Origin: Desulfuromonadales bacterium
GTDB taxonomy: Bacteria > Desulfobacterota > Desulfuromonadia > Desulfuromonadales > BM103
Direction: 5' to 3'
Assembly (NCBI GenBank): GCA_030640215.1
Contig: DAOWJU010000331.1
Coordinates: forward strand, 1-5,569
Length of the DNA: 5,569 bases
The translations under genes were made by a program, and so were the position numbers. Positions within the stretch are counted from its first letter, which is position 1. The number at the start of each line of letters is the position of its first letter. Shown in pieces: positions 1 to 5,491 of this stretch. The notes below the pieces were generated by a model that was not told the origin of the DNA, made no database searches, and worked only from the letters and a program-made list of their open reading frames with translations.

Positions 1-1145
1 AAACCTGCCGCCGTCGATTTTCCGCCACCGCTGGGGCCAACCAGGGCAATCACTTCACCGGGTCTGGCGTGAAAGCTGAAATCGCTGAGGACAGGCTCGT
101 CACCATAGCTGAAAGTGACGTTCTCAAAAGCAACATCTCCCCGTGCGTGTGGCATTTCCACCGCATCTGCCTTATCGACGACATCACGAGGCTCATCCAG
201 TAGTGAGAACACGCCTTCCGCAGCGCCCATTGACTTCTGGACAATATTACTGACTCTGGTCAATCGTTTTACCGGGGTAAACAACATCATAATAGCAGCA
301 ACAATCGAGAAGAGCTGGCCCTGGGTCATATCACCTGAGATAACCCGGTTGACACCGTACCAGACCACACCACCACCACCCAAAGCTGCCAGGATTTCTA
401 CTGCCGGTGCTGTCAGAGAATTATATTTGATCGTTTTACGCAAATAACGATAGTACTGTTTGTTCTCAATTTTGAACTTTTGCAGCTGCGTCTCTTCGCG
501 TCCAAAGGCCTTGATGACCTTTATGCCGCTGAAAGCCTCCTGGAGTGTGCCGGTCAGGAACCCCATACTTTTAAGGCCACTTTTGGTCGCGTTTCTGATT
601 CTCCTGCCAAGCTGGGTTGCCGGAATAACGCAAAGCGGCAGCACCGTAAAGGCAACCGAAGCCAATCTCCAGTCTTTATAAAAAGCCAGGCAGACCAAAC
701 CAACCAGAGTGAAACTTTCGCGCAAACCATCGACCAGGGCATCCGCTGCTGATCTCTGCAAGACACCAACATCGTTGAGAACTTTTGAAGTAAGGCGACC
801 GGGGGGCTGATTAACATGAAACCCCATCGACAGGTGCATGGACTGGCTGAAAAGAGCGTTGCGAAGGTCCTGGACCACCAGTTGACCGGCGGTCTTGATA
901 TAATACTCCTGAAAGAAGCGACCCGTGCCCTTGGAAATAGCCAGACCAATAATAACAACGGGGACAAGATAGACCAGCTCTCTGTTGCCAGCAGCAATAA
1001 TCTTGTCAACCAAAGGTTCAATCAGGTTGATATAGGCGATATCAGAGCCAGCCACAACCAGAGAGAAAATCAGTGAGAGCACAATACGCCACTTATAAGG
1101 ACGAGAATATTTAAGTAGTCTTATGTAAAGCTGTTTATTCGTCAT
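1..1145 (-). CDS. msbA: Lipid A exporter MsbA, ABC transporter (partial, C-terminus beyond window)
   Basis: Half-transporter that, as a homodimer in the inner membrane, uses ATP to flip core-lipid A from the cytoplasmic to the periplasmic leaflet. The visible 381 residues start at an ATG (MTNKQLYIRL). They hold a six-helix transmembrane domain, with hydrophobic runs near residues 21-41, 58-72, 144-155, 160-178, 246-264 and 277-291. The cytoplasmic-loop motif EAFSGIKVIKAFGREE (203-218) is typical of MsbA-like exporters. The nucleotide-binding domain begins near 337 with an A-loop tyrosine (FSYGDEP, Y347) and a Walker A motif GPSGGGKST (370-378, Lys376). The window ends just after Walker A, so the Q-loop, signature motif and Walker B are not seen. 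The family is usually about 570-600 residues. The start lies 13 bp after the lpxB stop, with only a weak purine-rich ribosome binding site (AAGAAGA). Position after lpxB supports lipid A export over a generic multidrug exporter, though the two subfamilies are similar. Confidence 0.93.
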   Translation of the reverse strand, partial: MTNKQLYIRLLKYSRPYKWRIVLSLIFSLVVAGSDIAYINLIEPLVDKIIAAGNRELVYLVPVVIIGLAISKGTGRFFQEYYIKTAGQLVVQDLRNALFSQSMHLSMGFHVNQPPGRLTSKVLNDVGVLQRSAADALVDGLRESFTLVGLVCLAFYKDWRLASVAFTVLPLCVIPATQLGRRIRNATKSGLKSMGFLTGTLQEAFSGIKVIKAFGREETQLQKFKIENKQYYRYLRKTIKYNSLTAPAVEILAALGGGGVVWYGVNRVISGDMTQGQLFSIVAAIMMLFTPVKRLTRVSNIVQKSMGAAEGVFSLLDEPRDVVDKADAVEMPHARGDVAFENVTFSYGDEPVLSDFSFHARPGEVIALVGPSGGGKSTAAG

Positions 1146-1158
1146 ATAAATCTTCTTT

Positions 1159-2343
1159 TTAAATCACTTTCTTCTCTGCCAGCAGATCGAACAGCATCTC
1201 GGCAACTCGTTTTGAACAACCCGGCTCACCAAGTTGCTTTTGCACTGTCTGCAAAGCCGCTTTCATAGTATCGGCGTAACCGCTGTCGTTCAGAACATGC
1301 AAAACTTCATCGGCCAGTACCTGAGGAGTCGCCTCATCCTGAATAAATTCAGGGACGATCCGCTGACCGGCAACGATATTTGGCAAACCAGCATGAGCGA
1401 CTTTTACCAGACGTTTGCCAATCGCATATGTCAGCGGAGACATCTTGTAGAGAATAGCCATCGGTGTCCCAGCCAGCGCAACCTGTAAAGTGACAGTACC
1501 TGAAACTGTCAGTATCGTATCGCAATGCCTGGCGACATCATAAATTGTTGCATCGACAGCCTCAATAAATGTCACCGGTAATTCTAGTCCAAACTGTGCT
1601 TTGACTTCGTCTTTTTTCAGGGAGTTTGCAATCGGCACGAGGAAGTGAACATTCGGCTCTCCCTCGTGGATAAGCTGCGCCGACGCCACAATTGTTTCCA
1701 ACATGTAGCGCAATTCACTTCTTCTGCTCCCCGGAAACAGGCCAACAATTTTCTTTGTGGCTGGAATCTGCAGCTTCTGGCAGAAATCGGCACCATCGCG
1801 CAGCTCGTTGCCAGTACCAAGGGCGGCAAACTCATCTAATAATGGGTGGCCTACATATCTAACCCGGAGATCCAGACCATCGTAGAGCTCGGGTTCGAAA
1901 GGAAAGATTACCGCCAAGGAATCAACACTTTGGGCGATTTTCTTCACCCTGCCCTGGCGCCAGGCCCATACCTTTGGGCTGATATAGTACAGAACCGGCA
2001 CCCCGGCCTTTCGAGCCTGATTTGCAAGTCGTAAGTTGAAATCCGGAAAATCAATCAATACCAGAGCGTCCGGCTTATGGCGACCAAACAGCTCTTTTTT
2101 AAGCTGCTGAAAAGAACGCCAGATCACTGGTAATTGGCCGAGGACCTCAACGACCCCCATCACTGCAAGTTCTTCACTCGGGATCAGAATATCACAACCA
2201 GCCGCAGCCATCTTCTGGCCACCGACACCAAAAAACTTCGTGTCAGCTGACAGCGTGTTAACGGCCTTGATCAGGTTGGCGCCATGCAGATCACCGGAAG
2301 CTTCTCCGGTCACGATCATGATGTTTTTAACTGATCTATTCAC
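1159..2343 (-). CDS. lpxB: Lipid-A-disaccharide synthase LpxB
   Basis: Family GT19 glycosyltransferase. It condenses UDP-2,3-diacylglucosamine with 2,3-diacylglucosamine-1-phosphate (lipid X) to give the lipid A disaccharide phosphate and UDP, at the cytoplasmic face of the inner membrane. Counting from the GTG start at 2343 it has 394 residues, close to E. coli LpxB (382). Visible motifs are IMIVTGEASGDLHG near the N-terminus, ELAVMGVVEVLG, IDFPDFN (Asp98, equivalent to E. coli D98), YYISPKVWAWRQ, FPGSRRSE (Arg207, equivalent to R201), SGTVTLQVAL and GLPNIVAGQ (Asn322, equivalent to N316). The frame stays open to a TTG at 2364, but that would add an unconserved 7-residue leader. The GTG at 2341-2343 has AGGGA five bases upstream and puts GEASGD at residues 13-18, as usual for the family. 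It is separated from lpxA by 220 bp, unlike the other tightly packed genes, and followed 13 bp later by msbA. Confidence 0.96.
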   Translation of the reverse strand: MNRSVKNIMIVTGEASGDLHGANLIKAVNTLSADTKFFGVGGQKMAAAGCDILIPSEELAVMGVVEVLGQLPVIWRSFQQLKKELFGRHKPDALVLIDFPDFNLRLANQARKAGVPVLYYISPKVWAWRQGRVKKIAQSVDSLAVIFPFEPELYDGLDLRVRYVGHPLLDEFAALGTGNELRDGADFCQKLQIPATKKIVGLFPGSRRSELRYMLETIVASAQLIHEGEPNVHFLVPIANSLKKDEVKAQFGLELPVTFIEAVDATIYDVARHCDTILTVSGTVTLQVALAGTPMAILYKMSPLTYAIGKRLVKVAHAGLPNIVAGQRIVPEFIQDEATPQVLADEVLHVLNDSGYADTMKAALQTVQKQLGEPGCSKRVAEMLFDLLAEKKVI

Positions 2344-2348
2344 ACATG

Positions 2349-2353
2349 TCCCT
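2349..2353 (-). promoter_or_regulatory. Ribosome binding site deciding the lpxB start
   Basis: AGGGA on the minus strand, five bases before the GTG at 2341-2343. The alternative upstream TTG (2362-2364) has no comparable purine-rich site at the right distance. The ATG that overlaps the same stretch (ACATGTGTG) is out of frame and meets a TAG two codons later. Confidence 0.6.
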
Positions 2354-2374
2354 GATACAGGCAAAACAGGTCTT

Positions 2375-2451
2375 GTAGGATACGGTGAGGAACGAACCGC
2401 ATGCGGCTACCTGGGTTTTCTTGATGCGGTTCGTTCCTCACCGCATCCTAC
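2375..2451. repeat. REPIN-like element: two inverted REP-like palindromes
   Basis: Two 28-bp arms, 2375-2402 and 2424-2451, are reverse complements except for one A/C mismatch (A2382 against C2444). The loop is 21 nt. Each arm is itself a palindrome: in the right arm GATGCGGT (2423-2430) pairs with ACCGCATC (2440-2447) around a 9-nt centre, and the left arm carries the same structure with one G-to-A change. This double layout, a short GC-rich palindrome present twice in opposite orientation, is that of REP doublets (REPINs or BIMEs), which are mobilised by Y1-type RAYT transposases. No transposase is in the window, so the element would be non-autonomous. It lies between lpxA and lpxB and ends 31 bp upstream of the lpxB start, so on the operon transcript it would form a long hairpin just before the lpxB ribosome binding site. 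Membership of a genome-wide repeat family is inference from the structure. Confidence 0.75.
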
Positions 2452-2500
2452 GCTAATCGCTTAAGAGCGTATCGCCAACAGATAATCCGGCAGAAACAAT

Positions 2501-2533
2501 TCAGGCGAGTCAGGCTGTCTGCCCCTCGCCTGA
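2501..2533 (-). terminator. Stem-loop downstream of lpxA, possible weak terminator or attenuator
   Basis: A perfect 9-bp stem, TCAGGCGAG (2501-2509) against CTCGCCTGA (2525-2533), with a 15-nt loop, 31 bp after the lpxA stop. Read on the minus strand the stem is followed by ATTGTTTCTG, a broken U-tract, so it is at best a weak intrinsic terminator. GCCTGA occurs twice in the 3' half, so the 5' TCAGGC could also pair with the inner copy and form a shorter competing hairpin. It could equally be a 3'-end stabiliser or processing site between lpxA and lpxB. The fold is seen; the function is inference. Confidence 0.35.
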
Positions 2534-2563
2534 GAACTTGTTTGTCAAACAGGACCTAGTTAT

Positions 2564-3334
2564 CTACCTGGCTATGCCACGCTGACTGTTCTTTATAAAG
2601 CTGACAAAATGGTCTAGTTCTGGAGACATTTCAATCTCCGCATCTATCTTTTCCAGAGCCTCTTCCAGACGCAAGCTGGCGCGGAAGATCATGCGGTAGG
2701 CCTTTTTAATGCCACGGATTGTTTCCTCTGAAAATCCGCATCGCTTGAGACCGATCAGATTCAACCCCACAGTTTTCGCTCGATCACCCTGGGCAACAGT
2801 GTACGGGGGAATGTCCTGAGAGACCATAGAACCACCGCTGGTCATCGAGTTGCAACCAACCCGGCAAAACTGGTGGATCGCCGTCAAGCCACCGAGAATA
2901 GCCGCAGACTCGATTTCAACATGACCGGCAAGAGTTGCACCATTTGCCAGGATTGCGTGGTCATGAATAATACAGTCATGAGCCACATGCGAGTAGGCCA
3001 TGAAGAGGTTGTCGCTACCAACAGAGGTCAAACCTCCACCCTCTTCTGTCCCTCGATTTAACGTGGTAAATTCTCTAAATCGATTACGATCACCAATTTT
3101 CAGATAAGTTTCCTGGCCAGCATACTTGAGGTCCTGCGGCGCAGCACCTATGGAAGAGAACTGATAAATCTGGTTATCACAACCTATTTCAGTCCAACCT
3201 TCAATCACAACATGGCTGGCGACAGTGGTTCCGGAGCCAATAACAACATGTTCACCAATCACCGTATATGGACCGATGCTGACATTTTCAGCAAGTTTGG
3301 CGCCAGGTTGAATTATTGCTGTCGAGTGAATCAT
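2564..3334 (-). CDS. lpxA: Acyl-ACP:UDP-N-acetylglucosamine O-acyltransferase LpxA
   Basis: Catalyses the first step of lipid A synthesis: transfer of an R-3-hydroxyacyl chain from ACP to the 3-OH of UDP-GlcNAc, in the cytoplasm as a homotrimer. It has 256 residues against 262 in E. coli. Hexapeptide repeats of the left-handed beta-helix run from residue 2 to about 185, followed by the helical C-terminal domain (GLKRCGFSEETIRGIKKAYR onward). The catalytic histidine is H119 in AYSHVAHDC, equivalent to E. coli H125; H116, H138 and H154 match E. coli H122, H144 and H160. NEIYQFASIG-like and GDRNRFREFTTLNRGT blocks are present. The residue aligned with the E. coli acyl ruler Gly173 is Gly167, which would fit a long (about C14) chain. 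The ATG start lies 8 bp after the fabZ stop, with a GGGGG ribosome binding site in the gap. The gene normally found next, lpxI, is absent here. Confidence 0.97.
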   Translation of the reverse strand: MIHSTAIIQPGAKLAENVSIGPYTVIGEHVVIGSGTTVASHVVIEGWTEIGCDNQIYQFSSIGAAPQDLKYAGQETYLKIGDRNRFREFTTLNRGTEEGGGLTSVGSDNLFMAYSHVAHDCIIHDHAILANGATLAGHVEIESAAILGGLTAIHQFCRVGCNSMTSGGSMVSQDIPPYTVAQGDRAKTVGLNLIGLKRCGFSEETIRGIKKAYRMIFRASLRLEEALEKIDAEIEMSPELDHFVSFIKNSQRGIAR

Positions 3335-3342
3335 AAGGCCCC

Positions 3343-3777
3343 CTATTCGTCCACAAACGTTGCTTTCAGTTCAGCTTCGGCAACCAATTTACCATCAACC
3401 GTGGCTCTACCTTTAAAACAGTAGATACCCCGTCTCATTTTAAGCAATTCAAGGTCCAGTTGCAGAACATCACCAGGCAAGACCGGCTTGCGAAATTTTG
3501 CTTTATCAATTCCAAGAAAATATGTCACCTGGTTTTCACCCGTCTCTTTGGCAAGGTACGCATAAAGACCACCGACCTGCGCCATCGCTTCCAGGATAAG
3601 GACTCCCGGCATGATCGGGTGACCCGGGAAGTGTCCCTGAAAAAATGGTTCGTTAATCGTAACGTTCTTTGTACCGACAATCCGTTTACCTGCTTCAAAC
3701 TCGTCAATCCTGTCCACAAGCAGAAACGGATAACGGTGCGGCAGTAGCTTCATGATATCTAGAGTATTCAGTACCAT
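3343..3777 (-). CDS. fabZ: 3-hydroxyacyl-ACP dehydratase FabZ
   Basis: Hot-dog-fold dehydratase that removes water from R-3-hydroxyacyl-ACP in type II fatty acid elongation. It competes with LpxA and LpxD for the same hydroxyacyl-ACP, which explains its place between them. From the ATG at 3777 it has 144 residues, the usual size. The motif [12 protein letters not shown] is at residues 12-23. The catalytic His49 lies in [12 protein letters not shown] and Glu63 in LILEAMAQ, with the same 14-residue spacing as E. coli H54 and E68. [17 protein letters not shown] follows. The start is ambiguous. A TTG at 3781-3783 is in frame, overlaps the lpxD stop and has AAGGA six bases upstream, whereas the ATG (3775-3777) is 12 bases from the same site but is the better start codon and leaves two bases after the lpxD stop. 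The two proteins differ by two residues. Either way translation is probably coupled to lpxD. Confidence 0.96.
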   Translation of the reverse strand: MVLNTLDIMKLLPHRYPFLLVDRIDEFEAGKRIVGTKNVTINEPFFQGHFPGHPIMPGVLILEAMAQVGGLYAYLAKETGENQVTYFLGIDKAKFRKPVLPGDVLQLDLELLKMRRGIYCFKGRATVDGKLVAEAELKATFVDE

Positions 3778-3779
3778 AA

Positions 3780-4871
3780 TCAATCTCTGTCCTTCGATAG
3801 TTGGCCCTTCGATAGCTGGCCCTTTGATAACTGGCCCTTCAACTCATCCACTTGTTTTTTAAGCTGTTTTAACTCCCGTCGCATCTCCGGCAAGTGCGGA
3901 ATCGTCATGGTTGCCTTAAGCCACTCACGGTGTGGCATGGCCGGAGCCCCGGCAAGATTCTGATTATCATCCACATTATTAGAAATCCCCCCTCGCGCGG
4001 CCAGGGTGACGTTGTCACCAATCTTAATATGCCCGGCAATAGCGGACTGGCCACCAAAGATACAATGTTTGCCAATGACAGTGCTTCCAGCTATACCGAC
4101 CTGGGCGACCAGAAGAGTATCCTCACCAATCTGCACATTGTGTGCAATCTGTACAAGGTTATCAATTTTTACACCACGCGCGACCCGGGTGACGCCCAGA
4201 GTACCGCGATCAATGCAACTGCAGGCTCCAATCTCAACATCATCCTCAATAACAACGTATCCAACCTGAGGAATCTTATAGTAGCTCTGACCATCCGGGG
4301 CGAAACCGTAGCCATCCGCACCAACAACAGCCCCGGGCTGGATTATTACCCGATTGCCAATTACGGATTTTTCACGCACGGTGACGTTTGCATAGAACAA
4401 ACAATCATCACCAAGCACAACGTCTGCACCAATGACAACATTCGGGTGGAGATGGGTTCCTTTACCAACAGTGGCACCGGCACAAACAACGCAGCCAGGC
4501 TCAATGGTGACATTCTCACCGACGACAGCATCAGGATGGACATGGGCACCCTGCTGGACACCCGTCCCGACAAATGGCGGTACCTCAAAAAAATTCAGAA
4601 TTTTAGCAAAGGCCAGGTAAGGGTTGTCAGCCAGAAGCAGAGGAGTCTGTACGCTCCCTTGCAATGACGGATGAACAATAATCGCCGCAGCCTGGCAATC
4701 AACCAATTTTGCCCGGTACTTGGGATTCGCCAGGAAAGAGATATGCTCCGGCCCGGCATGATCAAGAGTGGCAACCCCTGAAACAGCAGTAGAGGGGTCG
4801 CCAGAAACGCACCCCCCTACCAGATCTGCCAAAACAGCCAGGGAGGTTTTTCCCCTCCTCTCAGCATGCAT
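3780..4871 (-). CDS. lpxD: UDP-3-O-(3-hydroxyacyl)glucosamine N-acyltransferase LpxD
   Basis: Third enzyme of lipid A synthesis; transfers a second hydroxyacyl chain from ACP to the 2-amino group of UDP-3-O-acylglucosamine. It is a cytoplasmic homotrimer. It has 363 residues against 341 in E. coli. The N-terminal uridine-binding domain (about 8-100) includes [21 protein letters not shown]. Hexapeptide repeats of the beta-helix run from about 108 to 300. The catalytic His244 is in [10 protein letters not shown], equivalent to E. coli H239, and H281 in IAGHIKIG matches H276. The C-terminal helix (327-346) is polar and coiled-coil-like, and runs into three GQLSK repeats (346-360) coded by a DNA minisatellite, which accounts for part of the extra length. 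The ATG start is 5 bp after the ompH stop; its best ribosome binding site, AAGGG, is 11 bases away inside ompH. Codons 5-7 (AGG AGG GGA) form a strong Shine-Dalgarno-like string inside the gene. Translation overlap or coupling with fabZ is likely. Confidence 0.97.
   Translation of the reverse strand: MHAERRGKTSLAVLADLVGGCVSGDPSTAVSGVATLDHAGPEHISFLANPKYRAKLVDCQAAAIIVHPSLQGSVQTPLLLADNPYLAFAKILNFFEVPPFVGTGVQQGAHVHPDAVVGENVTIEPGCVVCAGATVGKGTHLHPNVVIGADVVLGDDCLFYANVTVREKSVIGNRVIIQPGAVVGADGYGFAPDGQSYYKIPQVGYVVIEDDVEIGACSCIDRGTLGVTRVARGVKIDNLVQIAHNVQIGEDTLLVAQVGIAGSTVIGKHCIFGGQSAIAGHIKIGDNVTLAARGGISNNVDDNQNLAGAPAMPHREWLKATMTIPHLPEMRRELKQLKKQVDELKGQLSKGQLSKGQLSKDRD
3796..3840. repeat. 15-bp tandem repeat (3 copies) in the lpxD 3' end
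   Basis: Three adjacent copies, 3796-3810, 3811-3825 and 3826-3840, with plus-strand sequence GATAGTTGGCCCTTC and one or two differences per copy. A degenerate partial copy lies at 3787-3795. The period is a multiple of three and encodes GQLSK three times near the LpxD C-terminus, so copy-number change by slippage would alter length by 5 residues without a frameshift. The differences between copies indicate that it is not brand new. Confidence 0.85.
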
Positions 4872-4876
4872 GTTGA

Positions 4877-5392
4877 TTATTTCCCTTTTGCGTCAAAAGC
4901 CTTGATGACTTTATCTGAGATATCAATACTTTCATCCGCATAGACGATGGAGCTTTCGGTTTTTTCAAGAACCATTGCATAACCCTCACTCTTGCCGACT
5001 TGCTGAACAACTTTGAGAAGACTCTCGAGAATTTTGCGGGTTAAATCCGCGTCGGTCTGTTGCAATGTCTCCTGAATATCCTTGGTGAAGCGCTGATAAT
5101 CTTTAACTTTCTGCTGGTAATCACGCTCCTTGGCATTACGAGCCTCTTCCGAGAGCAGCATCGCCTGCTTTTCAAGATCGTCTTTGAGCTTTTTCAACTC
5201 TTCCTGACGCCCTTGCACTTCAGCATCATAGCCCTGAACCTTGGCTTTGATCTTTTCCTTGGCTTCCTTGCCTGCAACTGACAGATTTAGTGCCTTCTGC
5301 AGGTCAACGTAACCGATCTTCTGGGTCTCTGCCATGACCGGGGAAGCAACCAGACCAACACAAACCAGCACTAAAATGACAAACCGTTTCAT
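4877..5392 (-). CDS. skp: Periplasmic OmpH/Skp-family chaperone
   Basis: Holds unfolded outer-membrane proteins in the periplasm on their way to the BAM complex. The 171 residues begin with a Sec signal peptide: KR at 2-3, hydrophobic core 4-17, likely cleavage after SPVMA (residue 21) giving a mature ETQKIGYVDLQKAL start. IGYVDLQKAL is the typical first strand of the OmpH/Skp fold. A long, highly charged coiled-coil stretch covers about 40-122 (the tentacle helices). A C-terminal strand region, GYAMVLEKTESSIVYADESIDISDKVIKAF, closes the core. Length matches the family (E. coli Skp is 161). The Cys in the signal core is not in a lipobox, so this is a soluble periplasmic protein. It sits directly downstream of bamA and 5 bp before lpxD, the classic arrangement. 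The ATG at 5392 has AAGGAG seven bases upstream. Also called ompH; sequence is less conserved than the enzymes, but context is decisive. Confidence 0.93.
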   Translation of the reverse strand: MKRFVILVLVCVGLVASPVMAETQKIGYVDLQKALNLSVAGKEAKEKIKAKVQGYDAEVQGRQEELKKLKDDLEKQAMLLSEEARNAKERDYQQKVKDYQRFTKDIQETLQQTDADLTRKILESLLKVVQQVGKSEGYAMVLEKTESSIVYADESIDISDKVIKAFDAKGK

Positions 5393-5399
5393 ACCTAAT

Positions 5400-5405
5400 C
5401 TCCTT
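5400..5405 (-). promoter_or_regulatory. Strong ribosome binding site of ompH/skp
   Basis: AAGGAG on the minus strand, seven bases before the ATG at 5390-5392. It is the best Shine-Dalgarno match among the genes of the window, in line with high expression of this abundant chaperone. Confidence 0.75.
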
Positions 5406-5418
5406 AAGAATTCACTTG

Positions 5419-5448
5419 TTTATACTTACTCAGATTTTTATTTGTTCA
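5419..5448 (-). promoter_or_regulatory. Possible sigma-70-type promoter upstream of ompH/skp
   Basis: On the minus strand TGAACA (5443-5448, 4 of 6 matches to TTGACA) and TATAAA (5419-5424, 5 of 6 matches to TATAAT) are 18 bp apart, in an AT-rich spacer. Transcription would begin shortly before the AAGGAG site at 5400-5405. This could give the ompH-lpx genes an internal promoter in addition to read-through from bamA. AT-rich spacers yield such matches by chance, so this is a weak call. Confidence 0.3.
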
Positions 5449-5453
5449 CTTAA

Positions 5454-5491
5454 CTAGCAGCCTGTTTATTGCTTGTCCGATAAGCTGCTAG
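5454..5491. repeat. Inverted repeat overlapping the bamA stop codon
   Basis: CTAGCAGC (5454-5461) and GCTGCTAG (5484-5491) are perfect 8-bp reverse complements with a 22-nt loop. The second arm contains the bamA stop codon (TAG on the minus strand). No U-tract follows on the minus strand, so it is not a standard terminator. It may be a processing or stability hairpin between bamA and ompH, or chance. Confidence 0.4.

Noticed and set aside
816..1076. Plus-strand open frame of 86 codons opposite msbA
   Set aside because: It is antisense to the well-conserved MsbA membrane domain, low in recognisable motifs and not preceded by a gene-like context; a shadow of the real gene.
1477..1500. LpxB TLQ in place of the TLE seen in some homologues (SGTVTLQVAL) as a sign of lost activity
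   Set aside because: The residues tied to activity in E. coli (D98, R201, N316 equivalents) are all present, and I cannot show that Q is unusual in this lineage.
2375..2451. Intrinsic terminator at the long inverted repeat
   Set aside because: No U-tract directly follows the stem on either strand, and the nested palindromes in both arms fit a REP doublet better than a terminator.
2375..2451. CRISPR repeat-spacer unit
   Set aside because: There are only two arms, in inverted and not direct orientation, with a single 21-nt loop; no array or cas gene.
2240..2464. Plus-strand open frame of 74 codons covering the REPIN-like element
   Set aside because: It spans the antisense of the lpxB start and a palindromic repeat; no motif and no ribosome binding site that I can see.
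2430..2476. Promoter for lpxB (TTGGCG ... TAGCGT on the minus strand)
   Set aside because: The hexamers match the consensus at only 4 and 3 of 6 positions and overlap the repeat; too weak to list.
3894..4667. Long plus-strand open frame (257 codons) opposite lpxD
   Set aside because: It reads through the antisense of the LpxD hexapeptide repeats, whose periodic codons keep the opposite frame open. It is rich in Asn, Thr and Ile with no domain; LpxD is certain on the other strand.
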